A stretch of DNA of 54,144 bases, taken from contig CAJXVJ010000002.1 of NCBI GenBank assembly GCA_913061105.1, positions 1 to 54,144 on the forward strand. Direction: 5' to 3'. The notes under the pieces were generated by a model. It had not been told where the DNA came from, searched no databases, and saw only the letters and a program-made list of their open reading frames with translations. The position numbers were made by a program, and so were the translations under genes. The DNA is from an uncultured Alcanivoracaceae bacterium. Lineage in GTDB: Bacteria > Pseudomonadota > Gammaproteobacteria > Xanthomonadales > Marinicellaceae. How positions within the stretch are numbered: the first letter of the stretch is position 1; every line of letters begins with the position of its first letter. Positions 27,210 through 36,630 of the stretch are shown here, piece by piece.

Positions 27210-28997
27210 TTATTGTGTTTGTTTGATATCTTCGGAAAACATTGACGTTGGAGCCGAAGCACCCAATAATTTCAACCCATCAGCAATGATAATTTTGGTT
27301 GCTTTTGAAAGGTTTAATCTGGCATTTCGTAAATTTTCATCGTCCACACTGACTTGATGGGCATTATAATAGCTGTGGAAATTCTGTGCCAATTCTCTGA
27401 GAAAATTTGCCACTAAATGTGGAGAACGCGTTCTTGCAGCCGCTGTTAATATCTCAGGATAAGATGAAATGCTACGAAATAAATCTTGTTCTTGATCTTC
27501 GGTCAACAATGCCAAACTGGCATTGCCTATTTCTTTATTGTGTTGTAAGCCTTGTTGTTCTAATTTATCAAAGATACTACAAATACGTGCATGTGCATAT
27601 TGAATGTAAAAAACTGGGTTTTCAGAATTTTGTGATTTGGCCAGATCCAAATCAAAATCCAAGTGTTGATCATGGCTGCGCATCACATAAAAGAAACGAG
27701 CAGCATCAACACCCACATCATCTACCAATTGTGACAAAGTCACAAACAGTCCTTTTCTTGTGCCCATTTGTACTTTTTTTCCATCTTTAATCAAGTTTGC
27801 AAATTGAATAAGCACAATTTCAATATCATCAGGGTTTATATCCAACCCTTTTGCTGCTGCTTTTAATCTGGGTATGTATCCATGGTGGTCAGCACCAAAA
27901 GCATACAATGCCCCTTCGAAACCACGCTCAAACTTATTCATTAAATAGGCAATATCTGAAGCAAAATAGGTTTTTTGGCCATTTTCTCTTTGTACAACAC
28001 GATCTAAATCATCTCCAAAATGTGTCGCCATAAACCACAGAGCGCCATCTTTTTCATACAGATAACCTTTATCTTTGAGAATTTTTAAAACACGATCAAT
28101 GGTATCTCCTTCGTGTAATTGCTTTTCTGAAAACCATGTATCAAATTCTACATTAAACTTTTCCAAATCTTGTTTAATGCCTTTCAATATGTTTTTTAAT
28201 GCAATTTGAAAAACTTTATCATAGCTCTCCTTGCCCAATAAATGTTTAGCGTTTGCTATTAAGCCATCAATATGTAATTCTTTATCACCGCCGTCTTTTT
28301 CATCTGCAGGAACCCCTTCAAATAACTCTTGGCCAGTAAATAAAAATTTATCACCATATTTCTTGCGTACTTTTCTAGCAATATCCACAATGTAATCACC
28401 TTGGTATCCATTGCTGGGGAAAACCACAGGGTTACCACACAATTCAATGTAACGCAGCCAAACAGAAGTAGCCAAAATATCCATTTGTCTTCCATTGTCA
28501 TTAACATAATACTCCCTATGAACCTTGTATCCACATTTTTCTAAAATATTAGACAATGAGGCACCATAGGCCGCACCGCGACCATGACCTACATGAAGTG
28601 GTCCTGTTGGGTTCGCTGATACATATTCAACTGTCACATGTTTATTGTTACCAAAATCATTTTCACCAAACGAATCGCCTAATTTTAAGATTTGTTTTAC
28701 GATTTGACGGCGACAGTTCTCGGTTAAGAAAAAATTTAAAAATCCAGGTCCAGCAATTTCAACTTTCGCAACATGCAATGATTCTATTAATTCATCAGCA
28801 ATTAATTGTGCGATTTCACGTGGATTTTTTTTCAAAGGTTTGGCCAGGGTTAATGCCATATTTGTAGCAAAGTCACCATGTTCTTTTGAGCGTGTACGCT
28901 CAAAGAAAATCTGTGGCTCTAACTCCTTTGGAAATATTCCTTTCCTCTGTAAATCATCAACTGCTTTTTCTAATAATTCCTGTAAATGTCTAATCAT
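27210..28997 (-). CDS. argS: Arginyl-tRNA synthetase
   Basis: A class I aminoacyl-tRNA synthetase charging tRNA-Arg. 595 aa with the N-terminal Add1 domain, VSANPTGPLHVGHGRGA (HIGH motif as HVGH), VNDNGRQMDILATSV, the MGTRKG segment in place of KMSKS, and a C-terminal anticodon-binding domain. It is divergent from oppB. A candidate promoter lies just upstream. Confidence 0.96.
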   Translation of the reverse strand: MIRHLQELLEKAVDDLQRKGIFPKELEPQIFFERTRSKEHGDFATNMALTLAKPLKKNPREIAQLIADELIESLHVAKVEIAGPGFLNFFLTENCRRQIVKQILKLGDSFGENDFGNNKHVTVEYVSANPTGPLHVGHGRGAAYGASLSNILEKCGYKVHREYYVNDNGRQMDILATSVWLRYIELCGNPVVFPSNGYQGDYIVDIARKVRKKYGDKFLFTGQELFEGVPADEKDGGDKELHIDGLIANAKHLLGKESYDKVFQIALKNILKGIKQDLEKFNVEFDTWFSEKQLHEGDTIDRVLKILKDKGYLYEKDGALWFMATHFGDDLDRVVQRENGQKTYFASDIAYLMNKFERGFEGALYAFGADHHGYIPRLKAAAKGLDINPDDIEIVLIQFANLIKDGKKVQMGTRKGLFVTLSQLVDDVGVDAARFFYVMRSHDQHLDFDLDLAKSQNSENPVFYIQYAHARICSIFDKLEQQGLQHNKEIGNASLALLTEDQEQDLFRSISSYPEILTAAARTRSPHLVANFLRELAQNFHSYYNAHQVSVDDENLRNARLNLSKATKIIIADGLKLLGASAPTSMFSEDIKQTQ

Positions 28998-29028
28998 TCT
29001 GTGTTGTCTTGTAGCGGGTAAACCGCTT

Positions 29029-29057
29029 GTATAATTCTAAAGGCGTGATTTTAGCAA
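29029..29057 (-). promoter_or_regulatory. Candidate argS promoter
   Basis: On the minus strand TTGCTA (29057-29052), 17 bases, then TTATAC (29034-29029), about 30 bases before the argS start. The argS-oppB interval (28998-29265) shows nothing else clear. Confidence 0.35.
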
Positions 29058-29224
29058 AAAACCATTTGTTTTATGTGAATATGGGGGAAATATCATTGAT
29101 AATTCATTTTTCTTCGTGTGAAAAAATTTTCTGAAGCCCATAATGGCCTGTTTTATAGCCATATAATTATCGAAACCCAATAAAAAATTCAATATTTATT
29201 AATTCAGATATTTAGATTGTACTC

Positions 29225-29233
29225 TGCTATACT
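29225..29233 (+). promoter_or_regulatory. Extended -10 promoter before oppB
   Basis: TGCTATACT (29225-29233) is an extended -10 element (TGnTATACT) 32 bases before the oppB ATG. A GGAG at 29251-29254 is the ribosome site. The -35 region is poor. Confidence 0.4.
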
Positions 29234-29265
29234 GATTTATTTTTACTCTTGGAGTTGGATTTAAC

Positions 29266-30195
29266 ATGCTGAGATATATGCTCAAACGCATAATGGGTGC
29301 AATACCAACTTTGTTTCTTCTAATCACCATCTCATTTTTTATGATTCGCGTGGCACCTGGCGGTCCATTTGATTCGGAAAAAGACTTACCTCCACAAATA
29401 CAAAAAAACTTAGAAGCCAAATACCATTTGGATGAACCGTTGCACCAGCAGTATTTTCGTTATTTGGGTAACATTGTTCAAGGTGATTTTGGCCCATCAT
29501 TTCAGTACAAAGACTTTACAGTCACAGAATTGATTGTAAAAGGGTTTCCAGTATCATTAACCATAGGAGGCGTTGCACTTTTATTCGCCTTAATTATGGG
29601 CGTTACATTAGGTACTTTGGCTGCAGTTAGGCAAAACTCTTGGGTGGATTATGTCTTGATGTCAACTGCCATGACAGGTATCTCAATTCCAAATTTTGTT
29701 ATCGCACCTTTGTTAATATTGTATTTTGCTGTTTATCGAGACTGGTTTCCTGCCGGTGGCTGGGGCGATGGACAATGGCGTTATTTAGTTCTACCCGTGT
29801 TGGCATTGTCTCTGCGCTATATTGCCTATATTGCGCGATTAATGCGCGGTTCAATGATTGAAATATTACAATCAGATTATATCCGAACGGCCAAAGCAAA
29901 AGGCTTGTCCATGACTCAAACTGTACTTAAACATGCGCTAAAACCTGCACTGATGCCAATTGTTTCATACCTTGGGCCAGCCGCAGCAGGAATTATTACG
30001 GGATCTGTTGTCATTGAAAAAATATTTGGTGTGCCAGGGCTTGGTCAATATTTTGTTCAAGGGGCATTAAACCGCGATTACACATTGGTCATGGGAGTGA
30101 TTATTTTTATTGGTGTTTTAATTGTGGTATTCAATTTGATAGTGGATATTTTGTATGCATATCTTGACCCTAAAATTAGATTGGAGCAGACATAA
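29266..30195 (+). CDS. oppB: Oligopeptide ABC transporter permease, OppB type
   Basis: Inner-membrane permease of a peptide or nickel importer, 309 aa with about six spans. It shows LLITISFFMIRVAPGGPF and the EAA-type cytoplasmic loop contacting the ATPase (YIRTAKAKGLSMTQTVLKHA). It overlaps oppC by one base (TAATG). Opp and Dpp types cannot be separated from sequence alone. No substrate-binding protein gene is in the window. Confidence 0.9.
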   Translation: MLRYMLKRIMGAIPTLFLLITISFFMIRVAPGGPFDSEKDLPPQIQKNLEAKYHLDEPLHQQYFRYLGNIVQGDFGPSFQYKDFTVTELIVKGFPVSLTIGGVALLFALIMGVTLGTLAAVRQNSWVDYVLMSTAMTGISIPNFVIAPLLILYFAVYRDWFPAGGWGDGQWRYLVLPVLALSLRYIAYIARLMRGSMIEILQSDYIRTAKAKGLSMTQTVLKHALKPALMPIVSYLGPAAAGIITGSVVIEKIFGVPGLGQYFVQGALNRDYTLVMGVIIFIGVLIVVFNLIVDILYAYLDPKIRLEQT

Positions 30196-31106
30196 TGCAC
30201 AATCAAAAAATCGAATCCTTAGAAAAAGCCAGCGCACTTTCGCACCAAAAAGACGAACATGGAAAAAGCCTGTGGTTCTTTGCCTGGCAAAGATTAAAAC
30301 AAAACAAGTTGGCCTTAAGTAGCGTCATAGTATTAACATTAATGGTGCTTTTGATATTAATTGGACCGTTTTTTTCACCCTATGAATTTGATTTTATAGA
30401 TTGGGAAAATATGTCTACTCCTCCAGATTATTCTACCCAACATTATTTTGGAACTGATGCCATGGGCAGGGACCTATTTGTTCGAACCTTGCAAGGTGGA
30501 AGGATCTCATTGATGGTTGGCTTTGTGGCAACATTTGTTAGCCTAATTATAGGTGTAACCTATGGTGCGATCGCAGGCTATATGGGTGGACGAATTGACA
30601 ACATTATGATGCGCATAGTCGATATCATGTACGCACTGCCATTTATGTTTTTAGTTATTATGCTGATGGTGGTATTTGGTCAGCATATTTTTCTAATTTT
30701 TGCAGCCATTGGTGGTTATATTTGGCTTGATATGGCACGCATTGTTCGCGGTCAAACCATGAGTTTAAAAGGCAAAGAGTTCGTCGAATCAGCCATTGCC
30801 GTTGGCGCAACAACCCCTGCCATTATATTTAAACACATCGTGCCAAATTTGCTCGGCATTGTATGCGTATATGTGACCTTAACCATTCCTCAAGTTATCT
30901 TGGTTGAATCCTTTTTAAGCTTTTTGGGGTTGGGCGTTCAAGAACCGTTTACCTCTTGGGGTGCACTGGTCAATGAAGGCGCACAAGACATGGAAATTGC
31001 ACCTTGGTCACTTATATATCCTGCAACATTCTTAGCCACCACCTTGTTTTGTTTTAATTTTATCGGTGATGGATTAAGAGATGCATTGGACCCTAAGGAT
31101 AATTGA
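30195..31106 (+). CDS. oppC: Oligopeptide ABC transporter permease, OppC type
   Basis: Second permease, 303 aa with an N-terminal OppC_N-like segment, about six spans and the EAA loop (FVESAIAVGATTPAIIFKHI). It partners OppB. The operon is interrupted after this gene by a minus-strand regulator, so the ATPase gene is not contiguous. A hairpin lies just after the stop. Confidence 0.9.
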   Translation: MHNQKIESLEKASALSHQKDEHGKSLWFFAWQRLKQNKLALSSVIVLTLMVLLILIGPFFSPYEFDFIDWENMSTPPDYSTQHYFGTDAMGRDLFVRTLQGGRISLMVGFVATFVSLIIGVTYGAIAGYMGGRIDNIMMRIVDIMYALPFMFLVIMLMVVFGQHIFLIFAAIGGYIWLDMARIVRGQTMSLKGKEFVESAIAVGATTPAIIFKHIVPNLLGIVCVYVTLTIPQVILVESFLSFLGLGVQEPFTSWGALVNEGAQDMEIAPWSLIYPATFLATTLFCFNFIGDGLRDALDPKDN

Positions 31107-31114
31107 TCACTCTA

Positions 31115-31135
31115 ACCTAAAATTACATTTTAGGT
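31115..31135. terminator. Hairpin between oppC and the XRE regulator
   Basis: A perfect 9-bp stem (31115-31123 with 31127-31135) and TAC loop overlaps the regulator's stop. There is no long T-run on either strand, so it may be a weak terminator. If effective, it separates oppBC from the downstream ATPase gene. Confidence 0.4.
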
Positions 31136-31785
31136 CTTAACAAAGGTACCTGCTTCCTTTTTATATAGAACAATATCAAAACTAATATGAATACTATTGG
31201 TGCAAGTATTGTTGATGATAGCAAGAACAATAAGGAAGAAAAAAGGATTGAGGATTTAACCCATGAACTTTGATATTCATAATGACCTATAGCGATAGCA
31301 AATATCACAATAGCAGGTAATAATGTAAAATAAGCTAAATGTGTATATTGAAATAACAAAAATAATGTGGACGGTGATGAAATGGTTTTCATAGATCCAT
31401 TAATCTCTTGTACATCAAATCTTAAATATGTACCTGTTAAAAGTGTAAAAAGCCAGATACCAGGTATTATTATCATCAATAGAAACCCCAAGCTTACCAG
31501 GTACTTTCCTCCATTTGCGTTATTATCTACTTTAACATTTAGTGATTCGAATTTTGGCGCTTTTTTAATTGACTCATCTTTTGTTTCATCGTAAATCAAT
31601 TCTTCAATTGAAATCTCGAATACCGAAGCCAGTGCTTTAATGGTTTCATGAGAGGCCACACCTGTTTTCTCGATGCGTTGAATGGTGCGTAAACTGAGTC
31701 CACACACTTCTGCTAAGTGTCCTTGGGTCCACGCCCTTTTGTTTTTTTCTGATATGAGTTTGTTTAAATTGATTATCATTTCCAT
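31123..31785 (-). CDS. Membrane-bound XRE-type regulator
   Basis: 220 aa: an N-terminal helix-turn-helix (about residues 15-60, WTQGHLAEVCGLSLRTIQRIE), a linker, and about four membrane spans (around 95-117, 147-172, and two in 185-215). A DNA-binding head tethered to a membrane tail implies sensing at the membrane. It lies on the opposite strand between oppC and oppDF and is divergent from oppDF across a repeat-rich 219-base region, so it is the prime candidate to regulate oppDF. I do not recognise a named family. Confidence 0.8.
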   Translation of the reverse strand: MEMIINLNKLISEKNKRAWTQGHLAEVCGLSLRTIQRIEKTGVASHETIKALASVFEISIEELIYDETKDESIKKAPKFESLNVKVDNNANGGKYLVSLGFLLMIIIPGIWLFTLLTGTYLRFDVQEINGSMKTISSPSTLFLLFQYTHLAYFTLLPAIVIFAIAIGHYEYQSSWVKSSILFSSLLFLLSSTILAPIVFILVLILFYIKRKQVPLLRPKM

Positions 31786-31855
31786 TGTGTTTCTGCCTGT
31801 GCTTTAAAAAAATTCTATGTTAGCAACAAAACAAAAATATACCTACGTCAAAAAT

Positions 31856-31937
31856 ATGACAGTATTATGACATGACAATGACAAGGTGGTCAAACGGTAT
31901 GGCATGACGGTGTTAATAACCTTGCAAGGCCATGACT
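31856..31937. promoter_or_regulatory. Cluster of ATGAC boxes upstream of oppDF and the XRE gene
   Basis: ATGACA occurs at 31856, 31867, 31872 and 31878, ATGACG at 31904 and ATGACT at 31932. Six copies of ATGAC in 82 bases of one intergenic region is far beyond chance. The last falls inside the oppDF promoter spacer. Probable binding sites for the divergent XRE protein or another regulator (inference). Confidence 0.4.
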
Positions 31938-31950
31938 ATTACACTATAAT
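31922..31950 (+). promoter_or_regulatory. Strong sigma-70 promoter for oppDF
   Basis: TTGCAA (31922-31927), exactly 17 bases, then consensus TATAAT (31945-31950), 55 bases before the oppDF ATG. This gives the ATPase gene its own promoter, separate from oppBC. Confidence 0.65.
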
Positions 31951-32004
31951 TACTTTTTTTAATAATCTACCACCACCCTGCACAACCTGCGGATACAATA
32001 AAAT

Positions 32005-33741
32005 ATGCAATCAAAAGACGACTCATTATTACTCAGCATTCAAGATCTAACGGTCAAATTTAAAACCCAAGAAGAACTCATCACCGCGGTGAATAACGTC
32101 TCATTTGATATCCCAAAAGGAAAAACTGTTGGTTTAGTGGGTGAGTCAGGTTCAGGCAAAAGTGTCACGTCTTTGGCAACTATGGGCCTGATTCCTATGC
32201 CTCCTGGGCAAATCACATCTGGCAAAATTTTATATCACGGAGAAGATTTATTACAAAAAACTGAAAAGGAAATGCGTGAAATTCGTGGCAATAAAATTTC
32301 CATGATTTTTCAAGAACCCATGACAGCATTGAATCCTGTTTTTAGGATTGGTTCTCAAATTTCTGAAGTCTTGCGCCTACACAAAGGCATGACAAAAAAA
32401 CAAGCTTGGAATTATTCTATAGATTTACTTGATCAAGTTGGTATACCCGATCCAAAAACCAAAATTAAAGCCTATCCACATGAAATGTCTGGTGGTCAAA
32501 AACAGCGTGTGATGATTGCCATGGCCATTGCTTGTGAACCAGATTTGTTGATTTGTGATGAACCAACCACTGCGTTGGATGTTACCATTCAAAAACAAGT
32601 ATTAGAGTTAATGTTGGATTTACAAGAGAAATACCACATGGGCATGTTGTTTATTACACATGACTTAGGAGTTATTGCAGATTTGGCTGATGATGTGGTT
32701 GTAATGTACAGATCCAATATTGTCGAACAAAACCATGTACACACCATATTTAAAAATGCAAAACACCCATATACAAAAGGGTTAATTGCCTGTAGACCGA
32801 TGCTTGATGGCAATCCAAAGCGTTTATTAACTGTGTCTGATTATATGGAAGAAGATGGAACGGAAATAGAAGTACCTGCAGAAAAATTTGAACCCATGAT
32901 TAAACCAGACAAATCTGATATTGACAGTCATCCAGTATTGCTTGAAGTGAACAATTTAAAGACATGGTTTCCTGTAAAAGGAGGCTTGTTTGGTCGAACA
33001 CAAAGCCATGTAAAAGCCGTAGACGATGTCAGTTTTGTAGTCCACAAGGGCGAAACATTGGGTTTGGTTGGTGAATCTGGATGTGGAAAAACCACTTTAG
33101 GTAGAACCATATTAAGACTGCAAAAAGCCACTTCAGGAAATGTGGTTTTTGATGGTGTCGACATAATGAAACAAGACAAAGAGTCTATGCGGAAATTACG
33201 TTCGCGTATGCAAATTATATTTCAAGACCCCTACTCATCACTAAATCCACGTATGACTGTGGGTGATATAATCACTGAGCCCATGGCCATTCATGGCAAA
33301 GGCGAAAATCAAAAAGAACGTTTCTTGATGGCTCAAGCTTTAATGGATAAAGTCGATTTAAAACCACAACACCTTAACCGTTATCCACATGAGTTTTCTG
33401 GTGGTCAAAGACAACGTATCTGTATTGCGCGTGCTATTGGTATTGAACCTGATTTTATTATCTGTGATGAGTCGGTCTCCGCACTCGATGTTTCTGTTCA
33501 AGCCCAAGTATTAAACTTGCTTCAAGATCTACAACAAGAAATGGGCCTAACTTATATCTTCATTTCACATGATTTATCAGTAGTTAACTACATTTCAGAT
33601 CGTGTGGGTGTTATGAACCAAGGCAAAATTGTGGAACTAGAAACAGCCAAAGAAATTTATGAAAACCCACAAAGAAACTACACCCAACGTTTGTTAGATG
33701 CCATTCCTAAAGGCGTACCAAAAGACCTTCTTTTAAACTAA
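32005..33741 (+). CDS. Fused dual ATPase of a peptide ABC transporter (OppD-OppF)
   Basis: 578 aa carrying two ATPase domains in one chain. The first has Walker A GESGSGKS (residues 46-53), signature SGGQKQR and Walker [13 protein letters not shown]. The second has Walker A GESGCGKT (from residue 356), signature SGGQRQR and [12 protein letters not shown]. The linker contains an oligopeptide-transporter C-terminal-like segment (KRLLTV). The arrangement resembles YejF and GsiA. It powers OppB/OppC import. It is driven by its own promoter and separated from oppC by the XRE gene. Confidence 0.92.
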   Translation: MQSKDDSLLLSIQDLTVKFKTQEELITAVNNVSFDIPKGKTVGLVGESGSGKSVTSLATMGLIPMPPGQITSGKILYHGEDLLQKTEKEMREIRGNKISMIFQEPMTALNPVFRIGSQISEVLRLHKGMTKKQAWNYSIDLLDQVGIPDPKTKIKAYPHEMSGGQKQRVMIAMAIACEPDLLICDEPTTALDVTIQKQVLELMLDLQEKYHMGMLFITHDLGVIADLADDVVVMYRSNIVEQNHVHTIFKNAKHPYTKGLIACRPMLDGNPKRLLTVSDYMEEDGTEIEVPAEKFEPMIKPDKSDIDSHPVLLEVNNLKTWFPVKGGLFGRTQSHVKAVDDVSFVVHKGETLGLVGESGCGKTTLGRTILRLQKATSGNVVFDGVDIMKQDKESMRKLRSRMQIIFQDPYSSLNPRMTVGDIITEPMAIHGKGENQKERFLMAQALMDKVDLKPQHLNRYPHEFSGGQRQRICIARAIGIEPDFIICDESVSALDVSVQAQVLNLLQDLQQEMGLTYIFISHDLSVVNYISDRVGVMNQGKIVELETAKEIYENPQRNYTQRLLDAIPKGVPKDLLLN

Positions 33742-33769
33742 TATTACACAATAAGTTTTACTAAAATCT

Positions 33770-33791
33770 GATTTAATTAATCAATTAAATC
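33770..33791. other. AT-rich dyad after oppDF
   Basis: A perfect 9-bp stem, GATTTAATT paired with AATTAAATC around a 4-base AATC loop, lies between oppDF and the suf regulator. There is no T-run, so a terminator is doubtful; an operator is possible. Confidence 0.35.
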
Positions 33792-33816
33792 GTTGTGCTA
33801 TGGTATTTACATATAA

Positions 33817-33849
33817 AGTGTACCTTTTTGGTACTGTTTGATTTATAAT
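33817..33849 (+). promoter_or_regulatory. suf operon promoter with palindromic operator
   Basis: TATAAT at 33844-33849 ends 6 bases before the regulator's ATG (33856). A palindrome GTACC-TTTTT-GGTAC (33820-33834) covers the -35 position, the right place for autorepression by the Rrf2 regulator. The transcription start would fall at or near the ATG, so the mRNA may be leaderless. Confidence 0.5.
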
Positions 33850-33855
33850 GCGCGA

Positions 33856-34302
33856 ATGTTGAAGATATCACGATTAACAGATTATGCCACGGCAGTAGTT
33901 TTGTTCTTACAAGAAGACAAGAAAATGCACTCATCTGAGCAGATTGCATTGGGTGTTGGCTTGGAAACTCCTACTGTCAGTAAAGTATTAAAATTATTAA
34001 CCAAAGCAGGAATCTTAAATTCAATTCGTGGGGCCAATGGCGGGTATAAATTGGCTAAGCACATAGCAGATGTGACATTGTATGATGTCATTGCTGCCAT
34101 TGAGGGCGATACCGCAATCACAGAATGCACCAAAACTGAAAGCTTGTGCTCACAGGAAAAAGATTGCGATACACGCACAGGTTGGCAACAAGTGAATGAT
34201 GATATCAAGAACATCTTATTAAAGATGACAATAAAACGCATGGCAGAACTCAATGGTACGAGTGAGCCTGATATAAAAGTAATGGTAAGAGATTATGTCT
34301 GA
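33856..34302 (+). CDS. Rrf2-family regulator of the SUF Fe-S operon
   Basis: 148 aa with a winged helix-turn-helix ([14 protein letters not shown], then [22 protein letters not shown]) and three conserved Cys in the [14 protein letters not shown] segment that can bind an Fe-S cluster. This matches the SUF-system regulator subgroup known from Xanthomonads. I chose ATG 33856 over the in-frame TTG at 33838 because the family begins [10 protein letters not shown]. Its stop overlaps the sufB ATG by 8 bases. Confidence 0.9.
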   Translation: MLKISRLTDYATAVVLFLQEDKKMHSSEQIALGVGLETPTVSKVLKLLTKAGILNSIRGANGGYKLAKHIADVTLYDVIAAIEGDTAITECTKTESLCSQEKDCDTRTGWQQVNDDIKNILLKMTIKRMAELNGTSEPDIKVMVRDYV

Positions 34303-35794
34303 ACAAGTAATAGAAACGAAACAAGCGCAGGTCCAACAAGAGAATGCAGAAGTTCATAAACGTGTGGCACAAACTTACAAAGATGGTTTTGTAACCGATA
34401 TTGAATCAGATACATTCCCACCTGGTTTAAACGAAGATGTTATTCGTGCCATTTCAGCCAAAAAAAATGAACCACAATGGATGCTCGATTGGCGTTTAAA
34501 AGCCTACGAAAAGTGGTTAACCATGGAGCAACCTAACTGGGCAAAATTAAAAATTCCTGAAATTGATTTCAATGCCATCTCTTATTTCTCATCACCAAAG
34601 AGTGATGAAAACGCACCCGAAACATTAGCAGATGTTGATCCAAAATTATTAGAAACTTATGCTAAACTGGGTGTTCCACTGCATGAGCAAGAGATCCTAG
34701 CAGGCGTTAAAAAAACCAAAGTGGCTGTTGATGTGGTTTTTGATTCAGTGTCTGTGACCACAACATTTAAAAAGGAACTCAAAGCAGCTGGTGTTATTTT
34801 TTGCTCTTTTTCTGAAGCCGTTCAAGACCATCCAGAATTGGTCAAGCAATATTTAGGCCAAGTTGTGCCCATTGGTGATAATTACTTTTCAGCATTAAAT
34901 GCCGCTGTATTTAGTGATGGTTCATTTGTCTATATTCCGAAAAACACCCGTTGTCCAATGGAGTTGTCGACTTATTTCCGAATTAATGAAATGAACACAG
35001 GACAATTCGAACGCACTTTAATTATTGCCGATGATGGTGCCGAGGTCAGTTATTTAGAAGGGTGTACCGCACCAATGCGTGATGAAAATCAATTGCATGC
35101 AGCTGTGGTTGAATTGTTTATTTTAGACAATGCCAAGATTAAATATTCAACCGTTCAAAACTGGTATCCTGGTGATGAAGAAGGCAAAGGCGGTATCTAT
35201 AATTTCGTCACAAAACGTGCGGCTTGTAATGGCGTTAATGCCAAAGTCTCATGGACACAAGTTGAAACTGGATCAGCAATCACATGGAAATACCCGAGTT
35301 GTGTTTTGCGTGGAGATAATTCTCGAGGTGAGTTTTATTCAGTTGCACTAACCAACAATTACCAACAAGCCGATACTGGAACAAAAATGATCCATTTGGG
35401 CAAAAACACAAAAAGCACCATCATATCTAAAGGTATTTCGGCAGGTAAAAGTCACAATACATACCGTGGATTGGTGCGGATTTCTAAAAAAGCCGAAGGC
35501 GCAAGAAACCACACCCAATGTGATTCTTTGTTAATCGGCAAAAATTGTGGTGCGCATACTTTCCCCTATATTGAGTGTTCAAATAATAGCGCCCAGTTAG
35601 AGCACGAGGCAACCACTTCAAAAATTTCTGAAGACCAACTTTTCTACTGTAAGCAAAGAGGCATAACAGAAGAAGATGCCACCTCAATGATAGTTGATGG
35701 GTTTTGCAAAGAAGTTTTTAAAGAATTACCGATGGAATTTGCTGTGGAAGCCAAAGCTTTACTGGATATCAGCTTAGAAGGTGCTGTTGGATAA
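34295..35794 (+). CDS. sufB: SUF Fe-S scaffold subunit SufB
   Basis: Core subunit of the SufBC2D scaffold on which Fe-S clusters are built in the cytosol. 499 aa, normal for SufB, with the C-terminal beta-helix core ending in [13 protein letters not shown] segment with [22 protein letters not shown] carries the cluster and sulfur-handling Cys. It overlaps the regulator gene by 8 bases. The stop at 35794 is followed after 2 bases by the left arm of the inverted-repeat element. Confidence 0.95.
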   Translation: MSEQVIETKQAQVQQENAEVHKRVAQTYKDGFVTDIESDTFPPGLNEDVIRAISAKKNEPQWMLDWRLKAYEKWLTMEQPNWAKLKIPEIDFNAISYFSSPKSDENAPETLADVDPKLLETYAKLGVPLHEQEILAGVKKTKVAVDVVFDSVSVTTTFKKELKAAGVIFCSFSEAVQDHPELVKQYLGQVVPIGDNYFSALNAAVFSDGSFVYIPKNTRCPMELSTYFRINEMNTGQFERTLIIADDGAEVSYLEGCTAPMRDENQLHAAVVELFILDNAKIKYSTVQNWYPGDEEGKGGIYNFVTKRAACNGVNAKVSWTQVETGSAITWKYPSCVLRGDNSRGEFYSVALTNNYQQADTGTKMIHLGKNTKSTIISKGISAGKSHNTYRGLVRISKKAEGARNHTQCDSLLIGKNCGAHTFPYIECSNNSAQLEHEATTSKISEDQLFYCKQRGITEEDATSMIVDGFCKEVFKELPMEFAVEAKALLDISLEGAVG

Positions 35795-35796
35795 TA

Positions 35797-35886
35797 TTTT
35801 GTTAAAGGGGTCAGTACCCTTTAATATAAACATTTTTAATTAAATTATTAAATGAGAAACAAAGGGTACTGACCCCTTTAACAAAA
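35797..35886. repeat. REP/MITE-like inverted-repeat element filling the sufB-sufC gap
   Basis: A perfect 26-bp inverted repeat (35797-35822 and 35861-35886) flanks a 38-base AT-rich spacer, total 90 bases. Each arm contains its own small palindrome (AAAGGG-7-CCCTTT). The whole gap is this element: 2 bases after the sufB stop and 2 before the sufC ATG. The motif AAAGGGGTCAG-x-GTACCCTTT resembles repeats I associate with REP-type and RAYT-linked elements in gammaproteobacteria. The ribosome site of sufC must lie in or beside the right arm. Confidence 0.8.
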
Positions 35887-35888
35887 CT

Positions 35889-36629
35889 ATGCTAAATATA
35901 AAAAACATACACGCTCAAGTTGGCGAAAACAAAATACTCAAAGGATTAAACCTAAACATAAAGCCAGGAGAAGTTCATGCCATTATGGGCCCAAATGGTT
36001 CTGGAAAATCGACCTTAGGCAATGTCTTAGCAGGCATGGAAAAAGTTGAAGTCACTGATGGATCAGTTGATTTTCTGGGTAAGAATTTGTTAGATTTGGA
36101 AATTGAAGAACGCGCTGCAGAAGGTGTATTTATGGCATTCCAATACCCCGTTGAGATTCCTGGTGTTAATAATATGTATTTCTTACGTGCGGCTTTAAAT
36201 GCTCAGCTAAAATACCGCGGTGAACCAGAAATAAACTCATCTGTATTTCTCAAACTTGTTCGAGAAAAAATAAAAATGATGAACATGCGTGATGATTTAC
36301 TACGCAGGCCTGTGAATGAAGGATTTTCAGGTGGCGAGAAAAAACGCAATGAAATTTTTCAAATGAGTATTTTAGAACCAAAACTGGCCATATTGGATGA
36401 GACTGATTCAGGATTAGACATTGATGCTTTAAAAATTGTTTCAGATGGAGTGAACCAACTGAGAAATGAAGACCGTTCATTTATAGTTATTACCCATTAC
36501 CAACGCTTATTAGATTATATTGTTCCTGATTATGTACATGTTTTATCTGATGGCAAAATTGTCCGCACCGGTGATAAATCCTTAGCACTCGAGCTTGAAG
36601 AAACAGGATACGGATGGTTGGAAAAGTAA
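35889..36629 (+). CDS. sufC: SUF ATPase SufC
   Basis: ABC-type ATPase of SufBC2D, 246 aa. It has Walker A GPNGSGKS, the signature SGGEKKRNE and Walker B LAILDETDSGLDIDALK. The ATG follows the right arm of the inverted repeat by 2 bases, with no ordinary Shine-Dalgarno visible, so its translation may depend on sufB or on the hairpin. One base separates its stop from the sufD start. Confidence 0.95.
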   Translation: MLNIKNIHAQVGENKILKGLNLNIKPGEVHAIMGPNGSGKSTLGNVLAGMEKVEVTDGSVDFLGKNLLDLEIEERAAEGVFMAFQYPVEIPGVNNMYFLRAALNAQLKYRGEPEINSSVFLKLVREKIKMMNMRDDLLRRPVNEGFSGGEKKRNEIFQMSILEPKLAILDETDSGLDIDALKIVSDGVNQLRNEDRSFIVITHYQRLLDYIVPDYVHVLSDGKIVRTGDKSLALELEETGYGWLEK

Positions 36630-36630
36630 C

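Noticed and set aside
28998-29265. A 41-aa reverse frame in the argS-oppB interval
   Set aside because: No ribosome site, no known family, and it overlaps the argS promoter candidate.
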